Positions 7,766-16,909 of a stretch of 64,000 bases of DNA are shown here, one piece after another. Source of the DNA: Sporolactobacillus nakayamae (GTDB lineage Bacteria > Bacillota > Bacilli > Bacillales > Sporolactobacillaceae); assembly GCF_900113325.1 (NCBI RefSeq), contig NZ_FOOY01000010.1, positions 97,807 through 161,806 of the forward strand, given 5' to 3'. Each line of letters opens with the position of its first letter. Position 1 is the stretch's first letter. The position numbers were made by a program, and so were the translations under genes. The notes under the pieces were generated by a model. It searched no databases. It was given only the letters and a program-made list of their open reading frames with translations, and had not been told where the DNA came from.

Positions 7766-8576
7766 CGAAGAAAAGACAAACGAGTCCGTAACGAAAAAGG
7801 ATATTCGAAAAGCAGCCATTCGCTATATGTTCATGGCATGCAATACATTTAACTATGAAAATCAGCAAGGTCCTGCAGTTGTCTATGGATTGAGTAAAGT
7901 TCTGCGCAAAGTCTATAAAAAAGATGAAGATTATAAGGCGTCATTAAATAACCATTTTAACTATTTCAATACCACAACATGGATGGCCAATTTACTTTTG
8001 GGTGCCTCTGTCGCGATGGAAGAAAAGGATGGTATTAAATCAAAAGATGCCGTTCAAGCATTCAAAACGGGGATGATGGGTCCATTGGCTGGGGTTGGTG
8101 ATACGCTGGTTTGGGTTCTTTATCCGACGATTATGGGATCAATTGCCGGGTACATGGGTCTGCAAGGCAACCCGACCGGCGCGATCATCTGGTTGCTCTT
8201 GAATGTGTTTTTCTTCTTCTTTCGTGTGAAATTATTCGATATAGGCCATACTTCCGGATTGAAGCTCATCACGGCTCTTGGGGACAAGCTGAATGTATTT
8301 ACTGAGGCAGCGTCAATCATGGGCTTAACGGTCATTGGTGCCCTGATTCCATCTGTCGTGAAAATGACGATTCCAATTGAGTTTAAAACCGGAAAAGTGT
8401 CCTTACCGATTCAGACCGATATCCTAGATAAAATTATGCCGGCGTTGCTTCCAGCAATACTAACGTTTGTTGTCTATAAATTGATTGCTTCGAAGAAGTT
8501 TAGCGTGACACAAATTATCTTTATGGTTATTGGTTTAGCGTTAGTTTGCTCATTCTTTGGTATTTTAGGTGTTTAA
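7758..8576 (+). CDS. PTS mannose-family membrane component EIID
   Basis: 272 residues. The N-terminal half is largely cytoplasmic with the family block YMFMACNTFNYENQQGPA and FNTTTWMANLLLG; GMMGPLAGVGDTLVW and several hydrophobic segments follow. Partner of EIIC in the permease. I chose the ATG at 7758 (GGAG 9 nt upstream) over the GTG six codons earlier. A strong hairpin follows the stop codon. Confidence 0.95.
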   Translation: MSNEEKTNESVTKKDIRKAAIRYMFMACNTFNYENQQGPAVVYGLSKVLRKVYKKDEDYKASLNNHFNYFNTTTWMANLLLGASVAMEEKDGIKSKDAVQAFKTGMMGPLAGVGDTLVWVLYPTIMGSIAGYMGLQGNPTGAIIWLLLNVFFFFFRVKLFDIGHTSGLKLITALGDKLNVFTEAASIMGLTVIGALIPSVVKMTIPIEFKTGKVSLPIQTDILDKIMPALLPAILTFVVYKLIASKKFSVTQIIFMVIGLALVCSFFGILGV

Positions 8577-8583
8577 AGATTGT

Positions 8584-8612
8584 GGGTGAGGCAACTTGTC
8601 TCACCCTATTTT
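8584..8612 (+). terminator. intra-operon hairpin / attenuator between EIID and EIIA
   Basis: GGGTGAGGCA (8584-8593), loop ACT, TGTCTCACCC (8597-8606), then TATTTT. A 10-bp stem (one G-U) with a short loop and a U-rich tail is a good intrinsic terminator, yet it lies inside the operon, 25 bp before the EIIA start. It may lower expression of the soluble EIIA and the glucosidase, or stabilise the upstream mRNA. Confidence 0.65.
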
Positions 8613-8631
8613 AAAGAAAGGAACGACTCAT

Positions 8632-9045
8632 ATGCGAAAATTTATTATTGCCAGTCATCATAAGATGGCCGAAGGGGTCAAGGATACCCTTAACTATATA
8701 ACCGGTGGTCAGGGCAACATTTACGCGCTTTCTGCCTATCTGAAAAACACACCGATCCAGGAAGAAATTGAAGAACTAGTTAAAGAAATAAAAGAAGAAG
8801 ACGAAGTCGTGATTTTTACTGATTTACTTGGCGGATCGGTCAACCAGGCTTTCTCCCGATATATTAATCGCCCGCATGTTCATGTAATTACGGGGATGAA
8901 TTTACCGGTGATTATGTCTTTGGTCTTGAATCCTGAACCAGGCTATCTGACTGCAGATCAAATCCACACGGCTCTAAATGAAGCGAAGGAACAGCTTGTT
9001 TATGTGAATGATCTTGTGACCAATATGTCTGAAGATGATGAGTAA
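8632..9045 (+). CDS. PTS mannose-family component EIIA
   Basis: 137-residue cytoplasmic protein. The N-terminal IIASHHKMAEG carries the active-site His of the EIIA-Man fold, and FTDLLGGSVNQ is the conserved loop. Takes phosphate from HPr and passes it to EIIB. The start at ATG 8632 is supported by AAAGAAAGGAA upstream; an in-frame start 12 codons earlier would lie inside the hairpin. The glucosidase gene follows after 10 bp. Confidence 0.93.
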   Translation: MRKFIIASHHKMAEGVKDTLNYITGGQGNIYALSAYLKNTPIQEEIEELVKEIKEEDEVVIFTDLLGGSVNQAFSRYINRPHVHVITGMNLPVIMSLVLNPEPGYLTADQIHTALNEAKEQLVYVNDLVTNMSEDDE

Positions 9046-9055
9046 GGAGGACCCC

Positions 9056-10735
9056 ATGGAAAAAAATTGGTGGAAGAAAAGCGTCGTGTATCAGGTATAT
9101 CCGCAAAGCTTCAAAGATACAACGGGAAGCGGAATGGGGGACTTGAATGGAATTATCGAAAAACTTCCTTATTTAGCCGATTTAGGCATTGATGTCATCT
9201 GGCTGAATCCCATTTATCAATCACCGTTGGTGGATAATGGATACGACATTTCGGATTACTTTAAAATCAATCCTGAATATGGAACGATTGACGATTTTAA
9301 GCAACTTTTGAAGGAAGCACATCGTCTAGGGATCAGGATCATCATGGACTTGGTGGTCAATCACACGAGCGATCAGCATGAATGGTTTAAAAAATCATGC
9401 GCGTCGCGTGAGAACGCATACGCTGATTTTTATATTTGGAAAGATCCGAAAGCAGATGGAAGTCCGCCAACGAACTGGGGATCTACCTTTGGCGGTCCTG
9501 CTTGGACGTATGTGGAAAGTCGCGGTCAATATTATCTCCATTTGTTTGCGAAAGAACAACCTGATTTAAACTGGGAGAATCCCAAGGTTCGTGAAACGAT
9601 TTATGACATGATGAAATTCTGGTTTGAACTGGGCATTGATGGCTTCCGAATGGATGTCATCAGTTTAATTAGTAAACGTCAGGATTGGCCGGATGCACCG
9701 AACGATGCGGTCTACACTAAGTCCTATTATATTGGCGCATCAAATGGACCGCGTGTCCACGAATTTCTCCATGAAATGAATCAAAAAGTATTGAGCCAGT
9801 ACAACGTGATGACCGTGGGTGAAACAGCCAACACGAACAGTGACCAAGCGATTTTATATACGGACCCGAAACGCGAAGAACTAAATATGGTCTTTCATTT
9901 TGACCATATGCATCTGGACTATGGACCTTATGGAAAGTTTTCAGATGTTCGATTCAAAATGAGCGATTTACGAGACGTGATGACGGAATGGCAAAGCAAG
10001 CTGGAGGGCCGGGGATGGAACTCGCTTTATTGGAGCAATCATGACCAGCCGCGTGCCGTCACGCGTTTTGGTAACGACACCAAATACCGCGTGGAATCAG
10101 CGAAAATGCTGGGGACACTTCTTCATATGATGAAAGGGACACCGTATATTTATCAAGGGGAGGAGCTTGGCATGCGTAATGTTCGCTTCGATTCCCTTGA
10201 TCGCTATAAGGACATTGAAACCATTGGTGTAAAGAATGATTTTGAAGCCAAAGGGCTTCCAGAGTCCTACATACAAAAATCGATCTTTTTGAAGTCCAGA
10301 GATAACGCCCGTACACCGATGCCCTGGAACGGAAGGGAAAAATCCGGATTTACGACCGGGACACCGTGGATCAATTTCAGCCCAGATAATGAGACCATTA
10401 ACGTAGAAAACTGTCTTGAAGATAAGGACTCTGTTTACTATCACTATAAGGCACTTATTCGTCTTCGCAAGGAGTTGCCGATTGTGGTGGATGGAACGTA
10501 TGAACTCATTAATCCTACCGATTCTGATGTCTATGGGTATATGCGCAGACTGGAAAGGCAGAAGCTGGTGGTGATTTGTTCCTTTTCAGAGCATAAGGTG
10601 AACTATTTGTTACCTGAAGAGTTAAAAAGAGATGCAGGAAAATTACTGCTCTCGAATTATCAGGATACAAAAAAAGAACTCGGCAACTTAGAACTTCGTC
10701 CGTATGAAGCGGTTATCTATCTTATTGAAGCATAA
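9056..10735 (+). CDS. GH13 oligo-1,6-glucosidase-like alpha-glucosidase
   Basis: 559-residue cytoplasmic enzyme with a complete GH13 layout: NPIYQSP and VNHTSDQHEW regions, nucleophile Asp200 in GIDGFRMDVIS, acid/base Glu256 in TVGETANT and Asp330 in WSNHDQPR. These are within one residue of the numbering I recall for Bacillus cereus oligo-1,6-glucosidase. Val201 after the nucleophile is typical of alpha-1,6-acting members. ATG at 9056 follows AAGGAGG by 5 nt. As last structural gene of a PTS operon it probably cleaves the imported isomaltose-, sucrose- or trehalose-like sugar, perhaps in phosphorylated form; the substrate is not fixed by sequence. Confidence 0.9.
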   Translation: MEKNWWKKSVVYQVYPQSFKDTTGSGMGDLNGIIEKLPYLADLGIDVIWLNPIYQSPLVDNGYDISDYFKINPEYGTIDDFKQLLKEAHRLGIRIIMDLVVNHTSDQHEWFKKSCASRENAYADFYIWKDPKADGSPPTNWGSTFGGPAWTYVESRGQYYLHLFAKEQPDLNWENPKVRETIYDMMKFWFELGIDGFRMDVISLISKRQDWPDAPNDAVYTKSYYIGASNGPRVHEFLHEMNQKVLSQYNVMTVGETANTNSDQAILYTDPKREELNMVFHFDHMHLDYGPYGKFSDVRFKMSDLRDVMTEWQSKLEGRGWNSLYWSNHDQPRAVTRFGNDTKYRVESAKMLGTLLHMMKGTPYIYQGEELGMRNVRFDSLDRYKDIETIGVKNDFEAKGLPESYIQKSIFLKSRDNARTPMPWNGREKSGFTTGTPWINFSPDNETINVENCLEDKDSVYYHYKALIRLRKELPIVVDGTYELINPTDSDVYGYMRRLERQKLVVICSFSEHKVNYLLPEELKRDAGKLLLSNYQDTKKELGNLELRPYEAVIYLIEA

Positions 10736-10746
10736 GCGATAAACAG

Positions 10747-10783
10747 GGCCAGTAAGAACATTTTTTCTTGCTGGTCTTTTTTT
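10747..10783 (+). terminator. terminator of the PTS-glucosidase operon
   Basis: A 12-bp stem (GGCCAGTAAGAA with TTCTTGCTGGTC), 6-nt loop and seven Ts. Strong intrinsic terminator separating the operon from the regulator gene. Confidence 0.85.
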
Positions 10784-10806
10784 GCGGTATACTGAGGAGG
10801 AATGAT

Positions 10807-10896
10807 ATGGAAGTCCCAAGCAGCTGGATTAATAGAGACGTAATTAAATTCAATAAGGATAAATCAAAAATTAAGGCGGAGTCATATGGATTTTGA
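10807..10896 (+). CDS. 29-codon leader peptide overlapping the RpiR-type regulator
   Basis: ATG at 10807 has an excellent GAGGAGG 6 nt upstream and a TATACT box just before that. The frame encodes MEVPSSWINRDVIKF... and ends at a TGA (10894-10896) that overlaps the first codons of the regulator in another frame. The arrangement suggests translational coupling or a leader peptide controlling the regulator. No similarity to a known protein recognised; it could also be a degenerated 5' end. Confidence 0.45.
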   Translation: MEVPSSWINRDVIKFNKDKSKIKAESYGF

Positions 10897-11644
10897 GTTA
10901 AGTGTAAAGATGAATTATGATCAATTGACTGATTCTGAAAAAGAAATGGTCAGATTTATGATGAATCGACCACAAGATGTGATCAATATGACAATTGTTG
11001 AATTGGGCAAAGCCATGCTTAGTTCCAAAAGCTCCGTGCTTCGCTTGGCACAAAAGCTGGGCTACCATGGATTTTCAGAGTTAAAATATGTTATTCGCGA
11101 ATCGATGACGGTCTCTACCCTGGAGCCCTCAGATTTAACTCAATTATTAAAACAGGATTTGGATCGAACGTTTCGCTATGCGGATCAAACAAATTTCCAG
11201 CCGTTTTTACAAAAAATAAAAGGTGCGCGCATGGTCTTTTTGTATGCGACCGGATTTTCCCAGAATAACTTTACGAAGGAATTCTCAAAGGATTTGATGC
11301 TTGCAAATCGGGCAAACATGGTGATTTCCGGAGAGTCCAATTTGTCGATGAGCAGTTCTGTCTTGACAGAAGAGGACTTGATTGTATTCACTTCATTTAG
11401 CGGCGAAACACCAGGTATAAAGGATGTCGTTCGCATACTTAAAATGAAGAACATACCCATTGCAACGGTCACAAGATTCGGCAGCAACTTTTTGAGTGAA
11501 CATACTGACTATTCATTTTTCTTTGAAGCCACACCACTGCCCAGTCGTCGTTATAAGCAATCTGTTCATTCACTTATTGGTCTGGAAGTGATCCTCGACG
11601 TGATTGCCAGAAAATATCGCGAGTTTATACTTTTTGATGAATAA
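10886..11644 (+). CDS. RpiR/MurR-family transcriptional regulator
   Basis: 252 residues: an N-terminal helix-turn-helix (about 1-77, with LTDSEKEMVRFMM and MLSSKSSVLRLAQKLGYHGFSE) and a C-terminal SIS sugar-phosphate-binding domain (about 105-240; FTSFSGETPG). RpiR proteins sense phosphosugars, fitting a phosphosugar made by the PTS just upstream. It has its own weak AAGGCGGAG ribosome site and may be coupled to the short upstream frame. Probably controls the PTS-glucosidase operon (inference). Confidence 0.9.
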   Translation: MDFELSVKMNYDQLTDSEKEMVRFMMNRPQDVINMTIVELGKAMLSSKSSVLRLAQKLGYHGFSELKYVIRESMTVSTLEPSDLTQLLKQDLDRTFRYADQTNFQPFLQKIKGARMVFLYATGFSQNNFTKEFSKDLMLANRANMVISGESNLSMSSSVLTEEDLIVFTSFSGETPGIKDVVRILKMKNIPIATVTRFGSNFLSEHTDYSFFFEATPLPSRRYKQSVHSLIGLEVILDVIARKYREFILFDE

Positions 11645-11754
11645 CTAAGAGATGAGCAAGCTTTTAATCATGGCAGCAATGCTGATCCAAAATTGCTACA
11701 AGTCGAGCCAAATAACTCGAATTCCATGATTGCAGGCAAAATTCCTTATGCTAA

Positions 11755-11768
11755 TGTAAACGTTTGAA
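11755..11768 (+). promoter_or_regulatory. cre-like sequence
   Basis: TGTAAACGTTTGAA matches the cre core TGTAAACGTTT exactly on the left side. It lies between the regulator and sspI with no start codon nearby, so a role is doubtful; the rest of 11645-11879 shows nothing I can name. Confidence 0.25.
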
Positions 11769-11879
11769 AAAAAATTGAAGGTAGTTCGGTGCTGGTAAGA
11801 TGATATTGCTTTATACGCTCATTTGCTTTTTACTGCCCGTTTTGAATAAAGCATGTAGAAATCGTTGTAAATATAAATG

Positions 11880-11906
11880 AAATCGGAAGCTGCGTGCTCC
11901 CGATTT
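11880..11906. terminator. terminator of sspI
   Basis: AAATCGG (11880-11886) pairs with CCGATTT (11900-11906), extended inward by GAGC/GCTT, 15 bp past the sspI stop. On the minus strand it is followed by a T-rich stretch without a long T-run. Confidence 0.55.
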
Positions 11907-11921
11907 TCACGTGATATGTCG

Positions 11922-12125
11922 TTAAATTCCTTGCTCCAGACGGGTCAGCATCTGATCACGGAACGTGTTGTCCGATTTGTTCCAAAGTACTTCGAAAATG
12001 ACGCCGAGTCCCGGCAGCATTTTTTCCTGACCATCCTGAATTGCGTCAACGACGGTGTCTTGAAGCTGCTGTTTGTTATTGCCGGATAAATTATGCAGAA
12101 CGGCACGCCGAATATCCAAATCCAT
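11922..12125 (-). CDS. sspI: small acid-soluble spore protein I
   Basis: 67 residues starting MDLDIRRAVLHNLSGNN and containing VDAIQDGQEKMLPGLGV, which match SspI of Bacillus closely in order and spacing. A minor, spore-core SASP made in the forespore. I used ATG 12125, which aligns with the family start; an ATG ten codons earlier is possible. Divergently oriented to the rRNA methyltransferase gene, as in B. subtilis, with a sigma-G-like promoter between them. Confidence 0.95.
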   Translation of the reverse strand: MDLDIRRAVLHNLSGNNKQQLQDTVVDAIQDGQEKMLPGLGVIFEVLWNKSDNTFRDQMLTRLEQGI

Positions 12126-12174
12126 AAATTCGCAAATCCCCTTTCTTTGAAGCATTTAGTGTCGGTGATATGGT

Positions 12175-12204
12175 ATAGTATGGGTAATAAACAGACAAAT
12201 ATGT
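12175..12204 (-). promoter_or_regulatory. sigma-G-like promoter of sspI
   Basis: On the minus strand CATACTAT (12175-12182) equals the sigma-G -10 consensus CATACTA, with ACATA (12200-12204; consensus GYATR) 17 bp upstream. Spacing to the sspI start is about 50 bp. Confidence 0.5.
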
Positions 12205-12228
12205 ACCGATCTTAAAGGGGCTATTATA

Positions 12229-12996
12229 GTGCGGCGAATGGTGTCATTACAAAATGAAAAAGTTAAACTATGGAAGAAATTAAAAATAAGAAAATGGCGG
12301 GACCGAGAACAAAAATATTTACTTGAAGGTCCGCATCTCGTCCAAGAAGCGATTTTTTCTGCAAAAGAACAGATCAACACGATTCTAATTGATGAAGCGT
12401 TCCATCTCCCTGCGGATTGGCCGCTTGAATCTATTGAAGTTTTCCAGGTGACGCACAAAATTTTTACTGAACTGTCTCAAACAGAAACGCCGCAAGGAAT
12501 TATCGCGGTCTGTGATATGAGTCAATCCGCGGTCACATTACGGCCGGGACGCTATTTACTCGTTGACGGTGTTCAGGATCCGGGCAATCTGGGGACGTTG
12601 ATCCGGACTGCAGATGCGTTTGGTCTTGACGCCATCTATCTTGGCGATGGCTGTGTTGACGGCTACAACGCGAAGACACTTCGTTCCGCTCAGGGATCGC
12701 ATTTCCATCTACCGGTTATTCACAAAAATCTATTCAGTCTCGCTGATGAGATGAAAGAACAAGACATTCCCCTATATGGTTCCTCACTGCAAGGCGATGA
12801 ACTGCATAAAGTTAAAGTAAATGGTTCTTATTACGGACTGGTTGTTGGAAATGAAGGTAACGGAGCTTCACCCGAGTTACTTGCGCAGATGGATCAGCAA
12901 GTAAAGATTCCGATGGCCGGACATGCGGAATCGCTGAATGTCGCGGTCGCATCAGGTATTTTGCTGTATTGGCTGGAGTCTGGGGGACTTGCATAA
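12229..12996 (+). CDS. ysgA: SpoU-family RNA 2'-O-methyltransferase (YsgA-like)
   Basis: 255 residues: an N-terminal RNA-binding region (YLLEGPHLVQEA) and a SpoU/TrmH knotted methyltransferase domain with motifs VQDPGNLGTLIRTADAFG, GLVVGNEGNG and IPMAGHAESLNVAVASGI. Transfers methyl from S-adenosylmethionine to a ribose in rRNA or tRNA; the exact target is unknown. Starts at GTG 12229 with AAAGGGG 9 nt upstream. The position between sspI and pheS is the conserved Bacillus order. Confidence 0.9.
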   Translation: MRRMVSLQNEKVKLWKKLKIRKWRDREQKYLLEGPHLVQEAIFSAKEQINTILIDEAFHLPADWPLESIEVFQVTHKIFTELSQTETPQGIIAVCDMSQSAVTLRPGRYLLVDGVQDPGNLGTLIRTADAFGLDAIYLGDGCVDGYNAKTLRSAQGSHFHLPVIHKNLFSLADEMKEQDIPLYGSSLQGDELHKVKVNGSYYGLVVGNEGNGASPELLAQMDQQVKIPMAGHAESLNVAVASGILLYWLESGGLA

Positions 12997-13084
12997 CAGT
13001 ATGAAATTGCCTATACTAGGTAAAGACTTGAATGACTGATTGGATTCATTGGTGTATTCGATGAACCAAAATGAATGAAAAAAC

Positions 13085-13330
13085 TGTGATGGAGAGTAGT
13101 AATTCGGCATCATCAATCAGGGAGAGCATGTCGTCGACTGAAAGCATGCTTATGATCGAACCGAACGAATTCACTTCTGAGTTGCCATTTGAATGCCGGC
13201 GCGAATGCCGGTTCTAGAATGAGCCGGCATTCGCCGTTAAACGATTTTTGAGTGGGCAGTCTGCGAGCAGGCTGTCAAACAGGGTGGTACCGCGACGCTT
13301 CGTCCCTTTTTAGGGGCGGAGCCTTTTTGT
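13085..13330 (+). promoter_or_regulatory. T-box leader (tRNA-Phe sensing) of pheST
   Basis: The T-box AGGGTGGTACCGCG lies at 13281-13294. A terminator hairpin follows: GCTTCGTCCC (13297-13306) with GGGGCGGAGC (13313-13322), then CTTTTTG. A Stem I start GATGGAGAGTAG lies near 13089, and a GAATTC stretch near 13168-13173 could present the Phe codon TTC as specifier. Uncharged tRNA-Phe should stabilise the antiterminator and allow pheS-pheT transcription. Confidence 0.92.
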
Positions 13331-13383
13331 TTTCAGCGGATGTTCAAAAAGTCTGGGAAAAAATAATGAAGGGATGAAGACAG

Positions 13384-14421
13384 ATGTTAAAGGAGAAATT
13401 GCTTGAACTGCGCGCTCAGGCGCTTGAAAATATCGGCTCTGCCGAAGGATTAAAAGCACTTCAAGATGCGCATATTCGTTTCCTTGGCAAGAAAGGTCCG
13501 ATTACGGAAGTATTGAAGGGTATGGGCAAGCTCTCAAGCGAGGAGCGTCCGGTAGTGGGACAACTGGCAAATGAAGTACGTAAACTCATTGCCGCAAGGA
13601 TTGAAGAGAAGAGAGCGGAACTTGAAGCGAAACTGATTGAAAAGAAGCTTGAATCGGAAAAGATTGATGTGACACTCCCGGGCAGAAAGATAGCAACGGG
13701 CAGCAGTCATCTGCTTGGCTCAATTATTCGAGAAGTTGAGGATCTGTTCATTGGGCTCGGATTTTCTATTGAAGAAGGGCCTGAGGTTGAGCAGGATTAT
13801 TATAACTTTGAAGCGCTGAACTTGCCGAAAGATCATCCGGCACGTGACATGCAGGATTCATTCTATATTACCGATGAACTCTTAATGCGTACCCACACAT
13901 CACCCGTTCAGGCACATACTTTGGAAAAACACAAAGGTGTCGGTCCGGTTAAAGTTATCTGCCCAGGAAAAGTTTATCGACGTGATAATGACGACGCCAC
14001 ACACTCACATCAATTTATGCAAATAGAAGGATTGTATGTTGATCACAATGTGCGGTTAAGTGATTTGAAAGGCGTCCTGACGGTATTTGCAAAGCATATG
14101 TTTGGTGCGGATCGTGAAATCCGTCTCCGCCCAAGCTTCTTCCCATTTACCGAACCGTCGGTAGAAATGGATATTTCCTGCTTCAGGTGCGGCGGTCATG
14201 GCTGCAATGTCTGCAAAGGTACCGGCTGGATCGAGATTCTTGGTGCCGGCATGGTGCATCCGAACGTATTGCGCATGTCCGGTTTTGATCCGAACGAGTA
14301 TACCGGCTTCGCGTTTGGCATGGGACCGGAACGAATCGCGATGCTGAAATATGGTATTGAAGACATTCGCCATTTCTACACAGATGATATTCGTTTCTTG
14401 AAACAATTTAATCGGGCGTAA
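13384..14421 (+). CDS. pheS: phenylalanine-tRNA ligase alpha subunit
   Basis: 345 residues, the usual length. An N-terminal coiled-coil tRNA-binding region precedes the class II synthetase core with motif 2 ([20 protein letters not shown]) and motif 3 ([14 protein letters not shown]). Forms the alpha2-beta2 enzyme that charges tRNA-Phe. ATG 13384 is preceded by AAGGGATGAAG. Under T-box control and cotranscribed with pheT (15-bp gap). Confidence 0.98.
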   Translation: MLKEKLLELRAQALENIGSAEGLKALQDAHIRFLGKKGPITEVLKGMGKLSSEERPVVGQLANEVRKLIAARIEEKRAELEAKLIEKKLESEKIDVTLPGRKIATGSSHLLGSIIREVEDLFIGLGFSIEEGPEVEQDYYNFEALNLPKDHPARDMQDSFYITDELLMRTHTSPVQAHTLEKHKGVGPVKVICPGKVYRRDNDDATHSHQFMQIEGLYVDHNVRLSDLKGVLTVFAKHMFGADREIRLRPSFFPFTEPSVEMDISCFRCGGHGCNVCKGTGWIEILGAGMVHPNVLRMSGFDPNEYTGFAFGMGPERIAMLKYGIEDIRHFYTDDIRFLKQFNRA

Positions 14422-14436
14422 GGAGGAGAATTGACC

Positions 14437-16854
14437 ATGTTGGTTTCCTATAAATGGTTGCAAGAGTATGTAGATTTAAGCGGCGTTACGCCGGAAAAGT
14501 TAGCAGATAAAATTACAAATGCCGGGATTGAAGTGGAGCATATTGATTATCCCGGAGCAGGATTAAAAGGGATTGTTGTCGGCGAGGTAGAATCCTGTGA
14601 GCAACATCCCGAAGCGGAAAAATTGCATCTTTGTCAGGTGAACCTAGGTACGGAATCTGTTCAAATCGTATGTGGCGCGCCCAATGTCGCCGCCGGTCAG
14701 AAAGTGCCGGTTGCAACGGTCGGCGCAAGAATCGCCGATAATGTAAAAATCAAGCGCGCAAAGCTGCGCGGCGAGATTTCAAACGGCATGATCTGCTCAC
14801 TCGACGAACTCGGTTTCGATCATAATTATGTACCTAAGGAATACGCAGACGGTATTTATGTTTTTGATAATGATGTGCCGGTCGGCGCGGACGCGCTTCC
14901 CTACTTGAACCTTGATGACGCGATTCTTGATTTGGATATCCTTGTGAGCAGTGCGCATTGTATGAACATGATCGGTGTTGCTTATGAAGTGGCCGCGATT
15001 CTGGATCAAAAGGTTCAATTGAAAAAGCCTGTAGTTGATGAAACGGATCAGATTGCAAGCGACAAAATCAGTATTTCTGTTGAAGCGACGGATAAAGTGC
15101 CTTATTATGGTGCGCGCATGTTGACGGGGATTAAGGTTGCCCCATCTCCACGTTGGATGCAGCTGCGCTTGATCGCGGCAGGTGTACGTCCAATCAGTAA
15201 TGTGGTCGACATTTCGAATTATGTCATGCTTGAATATGGTCAGCCGCTGCATACTTTTGATTATGATCAATTCGGTTCGGATCACGTGTTGGTTCGTCAT
15301 GCCGGCGAGAATGAAGAAGTGACGACGCTTGACGGCCAGCTGCGGAAACTAACTTCTGAGGATCTTCTGATTACCAATGGTAAAAAAGGTGTAGCCGTAG
15401 CGGGTGTCATGGGTGGAGAAAATACGGAAGTCTCAAGTACAACAGAAAATGTCTTGCTTGAGGCGGCTGTCTTCGATCCAATCTCGATCCGCAAGACGGC
15501 AGCCAGACTCCAACTGCGTTCGGATGCGAGCAGTCGTTATGAGAAAGGGCTTGACCGCAATCGTGTCGGACTTGCTGCCGACCGTGCCGCAGAACTGCTC
15601 ACTCAATTTGCTCATGCAACCGTGCTAAAAGGCATTGTCGAAGCTGGTGAACGAACAGTTCCTGAACACAAGATTACGATGCCATGGCAAAAAATTAATC
15701 AGGTTCTAGGTTCTGAACTGACACGCGAGCAGATCGTCGGTACATTAAGACGGTTGAACTTCACGGTAGAAGTGGCAGATGAACTCATGCATGTATCTGT
15801 TCCTGCACGGCGATTTGATGTGACCATTCCTGAAGATCTCGTTGAAGAGGTTGGGCGGATTTATGGATACAATCACATTCCGGCGACGCTGCCTGAGGGC
15901 TCTTCAACGCACGCAGGGCTTACGCCTTATCAGAAAATTCGACGCAAAGTGGAACGCTTGATGGAAAGCACCGGTTTAAGCCAAGTGTATACGTATTCCT
16001 TAACGTCAAAAGAGAGCGCCTCGTCCTATGTGATTCATGATCAAGAAATTGAGCCGACGCAAGTGGTTTGGCCAATGAGTGAAGAGCACGCGGCGCTCCG
16101 CCAAAGCATTGTTCCTCAACTCGTAAATGTTGTCAACTATCATTCAAATCGTCAGATGCCGGATGTTAAATTCTATGAAATCGGTAAAGTATTTCTCCCG
16201 GTAAAAGGTGAACCAAGACCGGCTGAGGAAGAACATTTAGCAGGCATCATTACAGGAAAACGAACCGAACGTAATTGGGAAGGCGAATCGGCAGGGGTAG
16301 ACTTTTTCTCAATTAAAGGAATTGTTGAAACGCTGTTTGATTCCTTAGCCGTTGCTGATCAAATAGAGTATCGTCCGTCAAAGCGTGACGGATTACATCC
16401 GGGGCAAACAGCGGATATTTTACGCGATGGTAAGGTGATTGGCTATCTTGGCGCTCTTCACCCGAAGGTTCAGAACGACAACGGATTAAATGCAACATTT
16501 GTATTTGAAGTTGCGGTTGAATCGCTCCTCCGTCATGGTAAAACGGCCATTGACTATCACTTCTTGCCGCGTTTCCCTTCAACGACCCGAGACATTGCCC
16601 TTGTTGTTAAACGCACAGTGTCGGCGTCGGATCTGGATCGCGTGATTCGCGAGAACGGGACGTCATTGTTGAAATCAGTGAGACTTTTCGATGTCTACGA
16701 AGGTAGTCATGTTGCCGAAGACGAGAAGTCCATGGCCTTTTCGCTCGTCTATTTTGATCCCGAGCGGACGTTGACCGATGACGAAGTGAACGCGGTTCAC
16801 GAAAAAATCGTTCACGCATGTGCCGAACAATTAGGCGCGGAGCTAAGAGGATAA
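14437..16854 (+). CDS. pheT: phenylalanine-tRNA ligase beta subunit
   Basis: 805 residues: an N-terminal tRNA-binding OB domain (about 40-150), B3/4 editing domain, B5 domains, a synthetase-like core and a C-terminal ferredoxin-fold anticodon-binding domain (about 710-805, beginning HFLPRFPSTTRDIALVV). The editing module hydrolyses mischarged Tyr-tRNA-Phe. I chose ATG 14437 with AAGGAGGAG upstream over a TTG two codons earlier. A strong terminator follows. Confidence 0.98.
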   Translation: MLVSYKWLQEYVDLSGVTPEKLADKITNAGIEVEHIDYPGAGLKGIVVGEVESCEQHPEAEKLHLCQVNLGTESVQIVCGAPNVAAGQKVPVATVGARIADNVKIKRAKLRGEISNGMICSLDELGFDHNYVPKEYADGIYVFDNDVPVGADALPYLNLDDAILDLDILVSSAHCMNMIGVAYEVAAILDQKVQLKKPVVDETDQIASDKISISVEATDKVPYYGARMLTGIKVAPSPRWMQLRLIAAGVRPISNVVDISNYVMLEYGQPLHTFDYDQFGSDHVLVRHAGENEEVTTLDGQLRKLTSEDLLITNGKKGVAVAGVMGGENTEVSSTTENVLLEAAVFDPISIRKTAARLQLRSDASSRYEKGLDRNRVGLAADRAAELLTQFAHATVLKGIVEAGERTVPEHKITMPWQKINQVLGSELTREQIVGTLRRLNFTVEVADELMHVSVPARRFDVTIPEDLVEEVGRIYGYNHIPATLPEGSSTHAGLTPYQKIRRKVERLMESTGLSQVYTYSLTSKESASSYVIHDQEIEPTQVVWPMSEEHAALRQSIVPQLVNVVNYHSNRQMPDVKFYEIGKVFLPVKGEPRPAEEEHLAGIITGKRTERNWEGESAGVDFFSIKGIVETLFDSLAVADQIEYRPSKRDGLHPGQTADILRDGKVIGYLGALHPKVQNDNGLNATFVFEVAVESLLRHGKTAIDYHFLPRFPSTTRDIALVVKRTVSASDLDRVIRENGTSLLKSVRLFDVYEGSHVAEDEKSMAFSLVYFDPERTLTDDEVNAVHEKIVHACAEQLGAELRG

Positions 16855-16874
16855 TTCAGAAAAAATACATCTGA

Positions 16875-16909
16875 GGCCAATGTGATTCGTCACATTGGCC
16901 TTTTTTTTT
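16875..16909 (+). terminator. terminator of pheST
   Basis: GGCCAATGTGA, loop TTCG, TCACATTGGCC, then nine Ts: a perfect 11-bp stem with a tetraloop. The dispersed repeat copy 2 begins inside its T-run. Confidence 0.95.
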
